Origin: an archaeon
Lineage (GTDB): Archaea > Thermoproteota > Nitrososphaeria > Nitrososphaerales > CADDZS01
Reading direction: 5' to 3'
DNA: 5,139 bases
NCBI GenBank assembly: GCA_021806865.1
Contig: JAKAPU010000190.1
Span: 1 to 5,139, forward strand
The translations under genes and the position numbers were made by a program. The notes below the pieces were generated by a model that saw only the letters and a program-made list of their open reading frames with translations, did no database searches and was not told the origin of the DNA. Positions 1 to 5,139 of this stretch are shown here, in pieces (position 1 is the stretch's first letter; each line of letters starts with the position of its first letter).

Positions 1-446
1 GAGACTGCTCCGCCAACGGTGCACCAAGGAGTGCTCGATGGATCGGGCGGGAAGAAAAAGCCCCTTTTCTTTAGCTCGTCATTTAGGTCTTCGAGCACCA
101 CGCCTGGCTCGCAGTGGACGTACCAGTTGACGGTGTCTATCTTCAGAATGTGGTTCATGCGCTTTGAAAAGTCGATGACTATTCCCTTGTACGAAGACAC
201 GGCTCCGGTGAGACTCGTACCTGCGCCTCTTGCGACTACCGGAGTGCGCGTCTTGTTTGCATGAGAAACAATCTTTGATACCTGCTCGGTCGACTCTGGC
301 TGCAGCACGAAGAGTGGGTCGGACTCGTAGTCAGCCATGTCCTTGAGATAGTCTTCAATCTTCTCTTTTGAGGATGGTAGTATCGTGTTTTCCTTTCCTA
401 CGATGCTTGAGAAATGCTCGATTAGATCTGGCTCGGCTTGCTGCAT
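1..446 (-). CDS. FAD-linked oxidase, GlcD-like (glycolate/D-lactate dehydrogenase family), N-terminal part
   Basis: The first 148 codons of a flavoprotein of the FAD_binding_4 (PCMH-type) family, whose members oxidise 2-hydroxy acids such as glycolate or D-lactate in the cytoplasm or at the membrane face. Seen: an N-terminal helical stretch with DYESDPLFVLQPESTEQV (about residues 39-56), the FAD pyrophosphate-binding loop RGAGTSLTGA (73-82), and PPDPSS followed by TVGGAV (133-148), the second FAD-contacting segment. The gene continues past the left edge, so the rest of the FAD domain and the substrate-binding C-terminal domain are not visible. The ATG at 446 is preferred because a TATA-like box at 478-487 lies about 36 nt upstream, giving a very short leader. 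An in-frame ATG at 479 lies inside that TATA box and is unlikely. The family call is firm; the substrate is not determined. Confidence 0.88.
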   Translation of the reverse strand, partial: MQQAEPDLIEHFSSIVGKENTILPSSKEKIEDYLKDMADYESDPLFVLQPESTEQVSKIVSHANKTRTPVVARGAGTSLTGAVSSYKGIVIDFSKRMNHILKIDTVNWYVHCEPGVVLEDLNDELKKRGFFFPPDPSSTPWCTVGGAV

Positions 447-477
447 AGAGCGCCGTTCACAAAACCAGATGCCACCC

Positions 478-487
478 ATATATACAA
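478..487 (-). promoter_or_regulatory. TATA box for the FAD-linked oxidase gene
   Basis: On the minus strand the sequence reads TTGTATATAT. Its centre is about 36 nt upstream of the ATG at 446, so a transcript starting about 25 nt downstream would have a leader of roughly 10 nt. This is typical archaeal spacing and helps to choose the start codon. Confidence 0.55.
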
Positions 488-516
488 AGTTCTGGATGCT
501 AGTTTTTCTGCTATCA

Positions 517-525
517 CCTTATATC
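517..525 (+). promoter_or_regulatory. TATA box for the V4R-like gene remnant
   Basis: CCTTATATC lies about 43 nt upstream of the ATG at 565. Transcription would begin near 547, giving a leader of about 18 nt. With the opposite box at 478-487 it makes the 118-bp intergenic region a divergent promoter pair. Confidence 0.45.
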
Positions 526-564
526 TTGTGTCGAACGCAAAACCGTTCTTAGTGCGCTACTATA

Positions 565-789
565 ATGGCCGATTCGGGCAGACGCTTCAAAGATGAAGCG
601 GATCTCATAGTGAGGGAAGAGGGCGGAATGCTCAAGGATAGGATAACCTCTTCTCATGTGTTCATCTTCAGTCGCTCGGCCTTTCGTTCGCTGCAAAACA
701 CACTGTATGACAAATTCGGAAGCGGTGCCTCTGTCATCATGTACGAAATGGGAAGGGATACGGCACAAAACTTGGAACCGGCATGCTGA
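565..789 (+). pseudogene. 3'-truncated V4R-domain-like protein gene (remnant)
   Basis: A 74-codon reading frame with a credible start and promoter that ends at a TGA. The protein begins with a charged helix (RRFKDEADLIVREEGGM, residues 6-22), then VFIFSRSAFRSLQNTLYDKFG (about 32-52) and ASVIMYEMGRDTAQ (about 55-68). That last stretch resembles the small-molecule-binding V4R (4-vinyl reductase) fold, which often has a GxxxxxxLYExGRxxG-like segment followed by a much longer C-terminal half. Here the rest is missing. The complementary strand at 796-855 encodes recognisable hydrolase residues, so V4R-like sequence must end by about 795. V4R proteins are usually well over 120 residues, so this is most simply a 3'-deleted gene. 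The V4R assignment is from pattern memory only. An intact short ORF of unknown function is the alternative. Confidence 0.5.
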
Positions 790-795
790 AGCTAC

Positions 796-1300
796 AATAT
801 CAAGCTGGATCTTGACGGCATCTTCAAGGCGATTCTCTTTTACCGCCTTTTCCTAGTCTTGTGATTCCCTGTCGATTGTTTTCCAGAGTTTTTCTTCGAG
901 TACGTCGCTGAATTCGTAACCGTTCACGGTTGGGGCAACAAGAACTAAACACTTGACCCTAGTCGGGTATTCGAGGGCAAAGTCGATCGCAGCACTACCC
1001 CACTGGAGATGCCGATAATGCAAGATTTCTCGTTCCAGCCTACTCGATCTAGTAGTTCCATCAGATCCGTTGCGTCATCATACTTCGACTTGGGTTTATC
1101 CGATTTGCCCAGGCCTCGCATATCGTATCGAATTACCCTGAAACCTTCTGCGCCGAAAGAATTGAATTGTTCGTCCCACATCCTTCGGTCCAAGAAACCT
1201 GCATGAATCAAACGACGGGAAAATCCTTTGGATCGCCAGTAATCTCATAGTATATCTTGCCTCCGTCGATCTCTGCAAAACCATTTTCCAGAGTGGACAA
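796..1300 (-). pseudogene. Degraded alpha/beta-hydrolase gene (two frameshifts, in-frame stop, 3' truncated)
   Basis: Remnant of a serine hydrolase of the alpha/beta fold (carboxylesterase or enol-lactonase-like). Reading from a TTG at 1300, the pieces are: ENGFAEIDGGKIYYEITGD; then, after an apparent lost T in the run at 1210-1212 (plus-strand A's), LIHAGFLDRRMWDEQF with the oxyanion HxG motif, YDMRGLGKSDKP and the nucleophile elbow GISSG; then, after an apparent lost G at 998-1001 (plus-strand C's), GSAAIDFALEYPTRVKCLVL and VAPTVNG. A TAG at 853-855 interrupts the frame, yet cap-helix-like sequence (EKAVKENRLEDAVK and QLDI) continues beyond it to 796-798 and then stops. The catalytic acid and histidine expected in the C-terminal third are absent. 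Adding one base at each run restores a continuous frame. Either lesion could be a sequencing error, but the missing 3' end argues for a true pseudogene. Confidence 0.8.
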
Positions 1301-1302
1301 CG

Positions 1303-1314
1303 TATCACATGATA
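1303..1314. promoter_or_regulatory. Short dyad at the hydrolase remnant start (possible operator)
   Basis: TATCA-CA-TGATA is a perfect 5-bp inverted repeat with a 2-bp centre. It lies between the TATA-like box at 1322-1329 and the TTG at 1300, where a repressor could act. It is short enough to arise by chance. Confidence 0.2.
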
Positions 1315-1321
1315 GCAATGT

Positions 1322-1329
1322 TCTAAAAA
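1322..1329 (-). promoter_or_regulatory. TATA-like box for the hydrolase remnant
   Basis: On the minus strand TTTTTAGA is centred about 26 nt upstream of the TTG at 1300, which is the spacing of a leaderless archaeal transcript. It supports 1300 as the original start although no ATG is available in that frame. Confidence 0.4.
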
Positions 1330-1559
1330 CTGTTTCGACTTGATTGTGAAAAATTTGATATGATGATTGGCGGGGGTGTTACGATACCATGGATAACATC
1401 AGCAGATGAATAAGTATTGAGTGGAAGGGAACTCATACTCAAAACGAGAAAGCTGGATGCAACACGATAATGCAGCTGGTTTAGGGTAGTTCTTATGCTA
1501 GACCTTAAATTGCTAGTATCAATTTCCTTTTGAAACGACGACCTTCGCGTTGCCGTCTT

Positions 1560-2141
1560 CTAGCTAAGTGCCATGATGGCTTTTGATAAGGCTCTTTCTC
1601 TTTCCTTCATAAACGCTATCCTCCGTCGGATTTGTTCTCTCAACTTTTTGAGTGCGTTGATTTTCTCTTCTTTTGAAAGTGTACTCTTCACTTCTTTGAA
1701 AGCTGGAAACCACGCGCCAATCCCCCTACCACTGCCGAGTTTTGGCATTTCCTCTGGTTCCATCTCAAGCATCCTGGCCGTCTCCGTAAGACTCTCCTTC
1801 ACTCCCTTTTCCATCCTCTGTCGCAACGCCTCTATCCCGCTCACCGTCTTTGAGCCCTTTGCTGTAAGGTGGTAGATCTTGCGCTTGCGCCTTCCCCTCG
1901 AAGCCTCCCACCTGCTGGACACGTGTCCGTGCTTTTCAAGCTCGAGAAGTATCGGATAGATCGTGCCTGCGGTAGGAGCGAGCAACCCGGCACTGCGCTC
2001 CCTGATTTCACTCATGATCTGGTAGCCGTGCATGTCGCGCTCTTTGAGCATAGACAAAATTGAGACGCGTGTGCGGCCTGCCTGCATCGCCTTCCAAAAA
2101 CGTGAGGCGTCTTTTGCGTGCGGAGCAATATCAGTTTTCAA
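1560..2141 (-). CDS. PadR-family transcriptional regulator
   Basis: A 193-residue DNA-binding protein, expected to repress the divergent transporter genes and probably its own. The PadR winged helix is clear: AGRTRVSILSMLKE (about 21-34), HGYQIMSEIRER (38-49), the hallmark GTIYPILLELEKHG (59-72), then the basic wing with SRGRRKRKIYHLTAKG (81-96). A glycine-rich hinge (GSGRGIG, near 136-142) leads to a long charged C-terminal helix (about 154-190), where PadR proteins dimerise and often sense ligands. Length is near that of the longer PadR subfamily. The start is the TTG at 2141: an in-frame stop lies a few codons upstream, and no ATG occurs before residue 19, which is only two residues ahead of the first conserved helix. 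Ligand and DNA target are not known. The pairing with a divergent ABC exporter is common in PadR systems. Confidence 0.9.
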   Translation of the reverse strand: MKTDIAPHAKDASRFWKAMQAGRTRVSILSMLKERDMHGYQIMSEIRERSAGLLAPTAGTIYPILLELEKHGHVSSRWEASRGRRKRKIYHLTAKGSKTVSGIEALRQRMEKGVKESLTETARMLEMEPEEMPKLGSGRGIGAWFPAFKEVKSTLSKEEKINALKKLREQIRRRIAFMKERERALSKAIMALS

Positions 2142-2187
2142 TTTTTGTTTTGCTATGGTTTGTCAGCCGCGGTGCTTCCGAGGTAGC

Positions 2188-2204
2188 TCACTTATAAATA
2201 GTGA
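2188..2204 (-). promoter_or_regulatory. PadR gene TATA box inside a dyad (candidate autoregulatory operator)
   Basis: TCACT and AGTGA form 5-bp inverted arms around the 7-bp core TATAAAT. On the minus strand the core reads as a strong TATA box about 55 nt upstream of the TTG at 2141, giving a leader of roughly 29 nt. A protein bound here would block TBP. The arms do not match the ATGT-N8-ACAT style of classical PadR sites, so the operator role is inference. Confidence 0.45.
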
Positions 2205-2213
2205 ATTCCTCAG

Positions 2214-2243
2214 AATATATCGACTGTCAATATATCCGTCAAT
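2214..2243 (+). promoter_or_regulatory. Transporter promoter with tandem AATATATC boxes
   Basis: AATATATC occurs at 2214-2221 and again at 2229-2236. GTCAAT occurs at 2226-2231 and at 2238-2243. The second box best fits a TATA element, placing transcription near 2258, 12 nt before the TTG at 2270. The first box may be an alternative TATA or part of a regulator site. Confidence 0.45.
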
Positions 2244-2269
2244 CTGGCATTCGCTGGAGCTTGAAGTAA

Positions 2270-2989
2270 TTGGAAGTTGCGTTGACAAAAACTGTGAACG
2301 AAGTGCCCGTGCTTGAGGCAGACGATCTCACGCGGACCTATGGTGGCGGGAGGGAAGCTATCACATACGCTCTCCGCGGAGTCAGCTTCAAGGTCTTTGA
2401 AAACGAGTTCGTAGCAATAATCGGGCCCTCGGGCTCTGGAAAGAGCACCCTCCTTAACCTCATCGGAGCGCTGGACAGGCCTTCCTCTGGCAAGGTACTA
2501 ATCGATGGAGTTGACATTTCCGAGCTTTCAAACAGCGAGCTCGCGCGAATAAGGAACAGGAAGATCGGCTTTGTATTCCAATCATTCAATCTGATCAATA
2601 GGATTTCAGCTTGCGAGAACGTAGAACTTCCAATGATGGTCTACGGTATGCCTCCAAAACAAAGAAAAGAACGCGTCATGTCACTGCTTGAGAGGCTCGG
2701 CATCGCAGACAAAGCTCACAGACGACCTACGGAGCTTAGCGGTGGAGAACAGCAGCGCGCCGCCGTAGCTAGGGCGCTAGCTCCAAATCCGAGATTGATT
2801 CTCGCCGACGAGCCAACTGGGAATCTGGATACAAAGAACACCGAACTAATGATGGATCTCTTCGCAGAGCTCAACGCCAAGGAGGGAAAAACAATCGTCC
2901 TGATTACTCACAACACTGAGGTTGCGAAGCGGGCAAAGAAGATCGTATCCATCCGCGACGGCAAGATTAAGGGGATCCAGAACAATTGA
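2270..2989 (+). CDS. ABC transporter ATP-binding protein (MacB/LolD-type)
   Basis: A 239-residue nucleotide-binding subunit that powers the permease encoded directly downstream, acting at the cytoplasmic face of the membrane. All ATPase motifs are intact: Walker A GPSGSGKST (52-60), Q-loop glutamine at 104 in FVFQSFNL, signature LSGGEQQ (156-162), Walker B LILADEP with catalytic Glu 181, D-loop NLD (185-187) and switch His 214 in ITHN. The sequence GEQQRAAVARAL and the line DEPTGNLD are typical of the MacB/LolD/FtsE branch, which drives mechanotransmission or lipid/peptide export rather than uptake. The start may be the TTG at 2270 or the TTG at 2285; both lie before the first conserved strand (LEADDLTRTYG). 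The last 4 nt overlap the permease start, so the two are co-transcribed and probably translationally coupled. Confidence 0.95.
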   Translation: MEVALTKTVNEVPVLEADDLTRTYGGGREAITYALRGVSFKVFENEFVAIIGPSGSGKSTLLNLIGALDRPSSGKVLIDGVDISELSNSELARIRNRKIGFVFQSFNLINRISACENVELPMMVYGMPPKQRKERVMSLLERLGIADKAHRRPTELSGGEQQRAAVARALAPNPRLILADEPTGNLDTKNTELMMDLFAELNAKEGKTIVLITHNTEVAKRAKKIVSIRDGKIKGIQNN

Positions 2990-4296
2990 GGATAACAGAT
3001 CTGGTCAAGCTTGCACTCACCGCGATGCGTGATAGAAAACTCAGAACAGCTCTCACCATACTCGGCATAGTCATCGGACCGGCCACCATAGTCGCCCTTG
3101 TCGCTGCGACGCAGGGCTTCAGCAACGGCGTTACGACAGAGTTTCAAAAGCTCGGCACGACAAGCATCTACGTCACTTCAAACAGCAGAAGTTTTGATCT
3201 CACTGCACTGAACACTCCCGCCCTCGAACAACTGAAGGGAGTGAAAGCAGTAATTCCGTTCTGGCTCATAAGCGGCAGCATAAAACAGGGGACGCAGACG
3301 ACTTCGGTACAAGTTATGGCGGTCGACCTCTCAAAACTCTCGATCGTGCTTCCCGGGCTCAGCGTAGGGGTAGGATCTGTACCGTCGCCTACCGACCTTG
3401 CGGGCGCAATAATAGGATCCTCCATCGCATATCCGAACATCGCAGGGGCGCAGAACCTTGGCGTCGATCAGGTCGTCTCAGTCTCCTTTCCTCAGTTCGG
3501 GGCACAGGGAGTCTCCACCACTGGTAGCCAAAAGTCGTTCATAATTCGCGGGGTGCTAAACACTTTTGGGCAGAGTTTCTTCATAAATCCTGATCAGGGA
3601 ATATTCATTCCCCTTTCTGAAGGACAGGCCCTTCTTCACACGGACAAATACAGTGGTGTCATAGTTGTTGCCTCTAGTGTCAATGAGGTTACGCAGGTAA
3701 CAAATGAAATAACTAATCTCTACGGACAGAGCGCCAACGTCCTTGCAGTCACGAGCATTCTCCAGACCATCCAGACGATTATTGGTGGGATCTCGACTAT
3801 ACTCGCATCTATCGCTGGAATTTCTGTCGTCGTCGCATTCATTGGGATCATGACGACAATGTTCACTACCGTAGTGGAGCGAACGAAGGAGATAGGCGTA
3901 ATGAAAGCAATCGGCTATAGTAGCAAAAACATACTATCCGTGTTTCTGGTTGAGGCGCTTGTCACAGGACTGATCGGTGGGATAATAGGAGCAGCTGCCG
4001 GAGCCGGAATGTCCTACCTTGTTGTGTTTTTCTTTGGCTCAGCGTTCGGCGGTGGAGGAGCCACGACGGCAACCACAACAGAGACTTCGCGGAGGACCGG
4101 AGCCTTTGGAGGCGGTGGAGGAGGTTTTGGTGGCGCGGGTGGAGGATTTGGCACGCTACAGATAACTCCCGTCGTAACTCCTGAGTTGATACTGCTCGCC
4201 GTTGGCCTTGCGGCTGTTGTCGGAGCAATAGCTGGACTCCTTCCCGCTTGGAGGGCTTCGAGGCTTTCTGCGGTCGAAGCACTACGCTCGCAATAG
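2986..4296 (+). CDS. ABC transporter permease, MacB/FtsX type
   Basis: A 436-residue membrane subunit partnering the upstream ATPase. Layout: a cytoplasmic N-terminal helix (DLVKLALTAMRDRKLRTALT, about 5-24) leading into TM1 (about 22-42); an extracytoplasmic MacB periplasmic-core-like domain (about 46-262); TM2 (about 268-293); the coupling segment ERTKEIGVMKAIG (298-310), which contacts the ATPase; TM3 (about 317-350); a glycine-rich loop (351-389); TM4 (about 400-420); and the family ending PAWRASRLSAVEALR (420-434). The start is a TTG that overlaps the ATPase stop (TTGA); GGGGAT at 2971-2976 could serve as a weak ribosome site. The four-helix plan with one large external domain is that of MacB and archaeal relatives, which do not need an outer membrane partner. 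Odd: the glycine-rich insertion, expected to be only a few residues in relatives. The substrate is unknown. Confidence 0.93.
   Translation: MRITDLVKLALTAMRDRKLRTALTILGIVIGPATIVALVAATQGFSNGVTTEFQKLGTTSIYVTSNSRSFDLTALNTPALEQLKGVKAVIPFWLISGSIKQGTQTTSVQVMAVDLSKLSIVLPGLSVGVGSVPSPTDLAGAIIGSSIAYPNIAGAQNLGVDQVVSVSFPQFGAQGVSTTGSQKSFIIRGVLNTFGQSFFINPDQGIFIPLSEGQALLHTDKYSGVIVVASSVNEVTQVTNEITNLYGQSANVLAVTSILQTIQTIIGGISTILASIAGISVVVAFIGIMTTMFTTVVERTKEIGVMKAIGYSSKNILSVFLVEALVTGLIGGIIGAAAGAGMSYLVVFFFGSAFGGGGATTATTTETSRRTGAFGGGGGGFGGAGGGFGTLQITPVVTPELILLAVGLAAVVGAIAGLLPAWRASRLSAVEALRSQ
4048..4146 (+). repeat. GGTGGAGGA repeats encoding the permease glycine-rich loop
   Basis: GGTGGAGGA occurs three times, at 4051-4059, 4114-4122 and 4138-4146. 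The first two copies extend to a 13-bp identity (4048-4060 and 4111-4123) spaced 63 bp apart, which is 21 codons, so the reading frame is kept. The third copy is 24 bp (8 codons) further. This points to in-frame slippage or duplication within the gene. Confidence 0.6.
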
Positions 4297-4306
4297 ATTA
4301 GTATAC
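4297..4306 (+). promoter_or_regulatory. TATA box for the small membrane protein gene
   Basis: ATTAGTATAC begins right after the permease stop and is centred about 28 nt before the TTG at 4331, the spacing of a leaderless archaeal transcript. It suggests separate expression in addition to read-through from the ABC operon. Confidence 0.45.
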
Positions 4307-4330
4307 TCGAACGACTGGATTCGGTCAACA

Positions 4331-4708
4331 TTGAAAATCATATACATACTGAGCCTGCTGCTTGTTGCTTCTGCCGTTTCGCTCTCGGTCGGCGGCTACT
4401 TGCTGTACGTGTATTCACTAGTCCCACCGGTACTGGTCGAGACGACTCTAGTCGCGATAATAGTTCTCTTCATACTTGCACACTTTGTTTACAGGGGGAG
4501 AATGCTCGCGATCAACCTCTCAACAATCCTTGGAATAGTCGCTCTATTCATCCCCTTTTCCACGCCAGCCCACATCGGAGTCATTGAGGAGATAGGAAGC
4601 GGCGGTTTGATCGGCCTGCTCGGAGTGCTGCAGATCCTTGGTTTCGTCGTATTTCCTTTGATCTACATCATCATCAGGGTGGCGTATCGAGGAAGAATCA
4701 GGGCATAG
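4331..4708 (+). CDS. Small four-helix integral membrane protein of unknown function
   Basis: A 125-residue, very hydrophobic protein that I do not recognise. Predicted membrane segments are about residues 4-28 (also possibly a signal anchor), 34-53, 59-76 and 91-118. Short basic stretches, YRGR at 54-57 and again at 119-122, close the second and fourth segments and should sit on the cytoplasmic side. An acidic pair (EE, 86-87) and GSGG (89-92) precede the last helix. No catalytic motif is seen. The TTG start is the only plausible one, because the first internal Met is at residue 58, and it fits the TATA box at 4297-4306. It begins 34 nt after the permease stop on the same strand, so an accessory role for the transporter, such as immunity or modulation, is possible but is inference from position only. 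Confidence 0.75.
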   Translation: MKIIYILSLLLVASAVSLSVGGYLLYVYSLVPPVLVETTLVAIIVLFILAHFVYRGRMLAINLSTILGIVALFIPFSTPAHIGVIEEIGSGGLIGLLGVLQILGFVVFPLIYIIIRVAYRGRIRA

Positions 4709-4880
4709 CAATACAATCTGTGAATAACATTGGAATGTAAGACACAAGTGCTGAGAAGCAACCCCGAACTGAAACCTTGTTGACCAGACGTGCAGGCGCA
4801 TTGTTGTTAATAGTAGTGTGTTCGATCTGACGAATAGTAAAGCTGCTCATGTGAGTTTCTGGACGAACCATAACTGAGCT

Positions 4881-4888
4881 CTTAAATG
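4881..4888 (+). promoter_or_regulatory. TATA box for the thioesterase gene
   Basis: CTTAAATG is centred about 35 nt before the ATG at 4920, giving a predicted leader of under 15 nt. It is a weaker match than the other boxes. Confidence 0.4.
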
Positions 4889-4897
4889 CCATCTAGG

Positions 4898-4914
4898 TTC
4901 CTTGTTTCAAGGAA
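4898..4914. promoter_or_regulatory. Perfect 7-bp inverted repeat at the thioesterase transcription start
   Basis: TTCCTTG-TTT-CAAGGAA is a perfect 7-bp dyad with a 3-nt centre, lying between the TATA box at 4881-4888 and the ATG at 4920. It could be an operator that blocks initiation. A 5'-leader hairpin or a terminator of upstream transcription is less likely, as no T-tract follows. Confidence 0.45.
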
Positions 4915-4919
4915 TTATT

Positions 4920-5139
4920 ATGGAGAGTAGCGCAACCGACAGACCAAAGAAGGGAGTACAAGTTTCAGCTCTTGTGACTTCCTATCTTATGATGCCGCAG
5001 GATGCAAATCCCCACGGTAACGTGTACGGAGGCACAATTATGAAATACGTCGATGCGGCCGCCGCGGCTGTGGCCGAAAGACATTGCAGGACAAACACCG
5101 TTACTGCATCTATCGATCGGATGGATTTCTTCAAGCCCG
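4920..5139 (+). CDS. Acyl-CoA thioesterase, hotdog fold (YciA/BACH-like), N-terminal part
   Basis: The first 73 codons of a hotdog-fold acyl-CoA hydrolase, which splits acyl-CoA into free acid and CoA in the cytoplasm. Seen: a first strand ending in MMPQDANPHGNVYGG (24-38), where NPHGNVYGG is the family signature, followed by the central hot-dog helix TIMKYVDAAAAAVAERH (39-55). Asp 45 in this helix is the expected catalytic acid. The following strand, TVTASIDRMDFFKP, also fits the family. The gene runs off the right edge, so it is not possible to say whether it has one hotdog domain or two. The ATG at 4920 is supported by the nearby TATA box. Acyl chain preference is not determined. Confidence 0.9.
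   Translation, partial: MESSATDRPKKGVQVSALVTSYLMMPQDANPHGNVYGGTIMKYVDAAAAAVAERHCRTNTVTASIDRMDFFKP

Noticed and set aside
19..264. 81-codon plus-strand frame
   Set aside because: It lies antisense to the FAD-binding loop region of the oxidase gene and shows no family features.
444..479. Alternative upstream ATG (479) for the FAD-linked oxidase
   Set aside because: It lies inside the TATA box that fits the ATG at 446, so it would not be on the transcript.
514..768. 84-codon minus-strand frame opposite the V4R-like remnant
   Set aside because: It is antisense to a frame with its own promoter and start, is not protein-like, and extends from the broken end of the hydrolase remnant.
781..798. 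Mobile element insertion as the cause of the V4R/hydrolase joint
   Set aside because: No terminal inverted repeats, target duplication or transposase fragment is visible; a deletion explains it with less.
790..864. Continuation of the V4R-like frame past the TGA at 787-789 (SYNIKLDLDGIFKAILFY)
   Set aside because: It looks protein-like, but it is the antisense of the hydrolase helix encoded on the minus strand at 796-855, which fits its family better.
1096..1308. 70-codon minus-strand frame
   Set aside because: It is an out-of-frame shadow of the hydrolase remnant.
4014..4331. Proline-rich minus-strand frame
   Set aside because: The proline run is the complement of the permease glycine codons; a low-complexity shadow.
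4709..4880. Possible tRNA or small RNA gene after the membrane protein
   Set aside because: No cloverleaf arms, TTCRA loop or clear hairpin with a T-tract could be found by eye.
4698..4892. 64-codon minus-strand frame in the intergenic stretch
   Set aside because: No promoter, no recognisable residues and a skewed composition; it overlaps the end of the membrane protein gene.

Overview
The window looks like a piece of a moderate-GC archaeal chromosome, most likely a soil-type ammonia-oxidising thaumarchaeote (Nitrososphaera-like). This lineage call is inference from protein style and gene organisation and was not tested by a search. The archaeal signs are TATA boxes about 25-40 nt upstream of several starts, short or absent leaders, frequent TTG starts, and a MacB-type ABC exporter with no membrane-fusion partner in view.

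Left part (1-1300): the 5' part of an FAD-linked oxidase gene (GlcD-like) runs off the left edge on the minus strand. It is divergent from a short plus-strand gene fragment that resembles the start of a V4R-domain protein. This fragment meets, tail to tail, a degraded minus-strand alpha/beta-hydrolase gene. The hydrolase remnant has two apparent single-base deletions in homopolymer runs and an in-frame TAG, and its recognisable sequence stops exactly where the V4R-like sequence stops. The simplest reading is a deletion that removed the 3' ends of two convergent genes.

Middle part (1301-4708): bases 1301-1559 hold no gene I can support, only the old hydrolase promoter. A PadR-family repressor gene (minus strand) is divergent from an ABC ATPase gene that overlaps its FtsX/MacB-type permease gene by 4 nt. 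A small four-helix membrane protein follows with what looks like its own leaderless promoter. The expected logic is a regulated efflux or lipid/peptide export module: PadR represses the divergent transporter and probably itself until a ligand binds. The substrate cannot be read from the sequence. The permease carries an unusual glycine/threonine-rich insertion in its last extracytoplasmic loop.

Right part (4709-5139): bases 4709-4880 show no gene, RNA or clear terminator. A TATA box and a perfect 7-bp inverted repeat then precede the start of a hotdog-fold acyl-CoA thioesterase gene that runs off the right edge. I saw no tRNA, rRNA, CRISPR array or insertion sequence.
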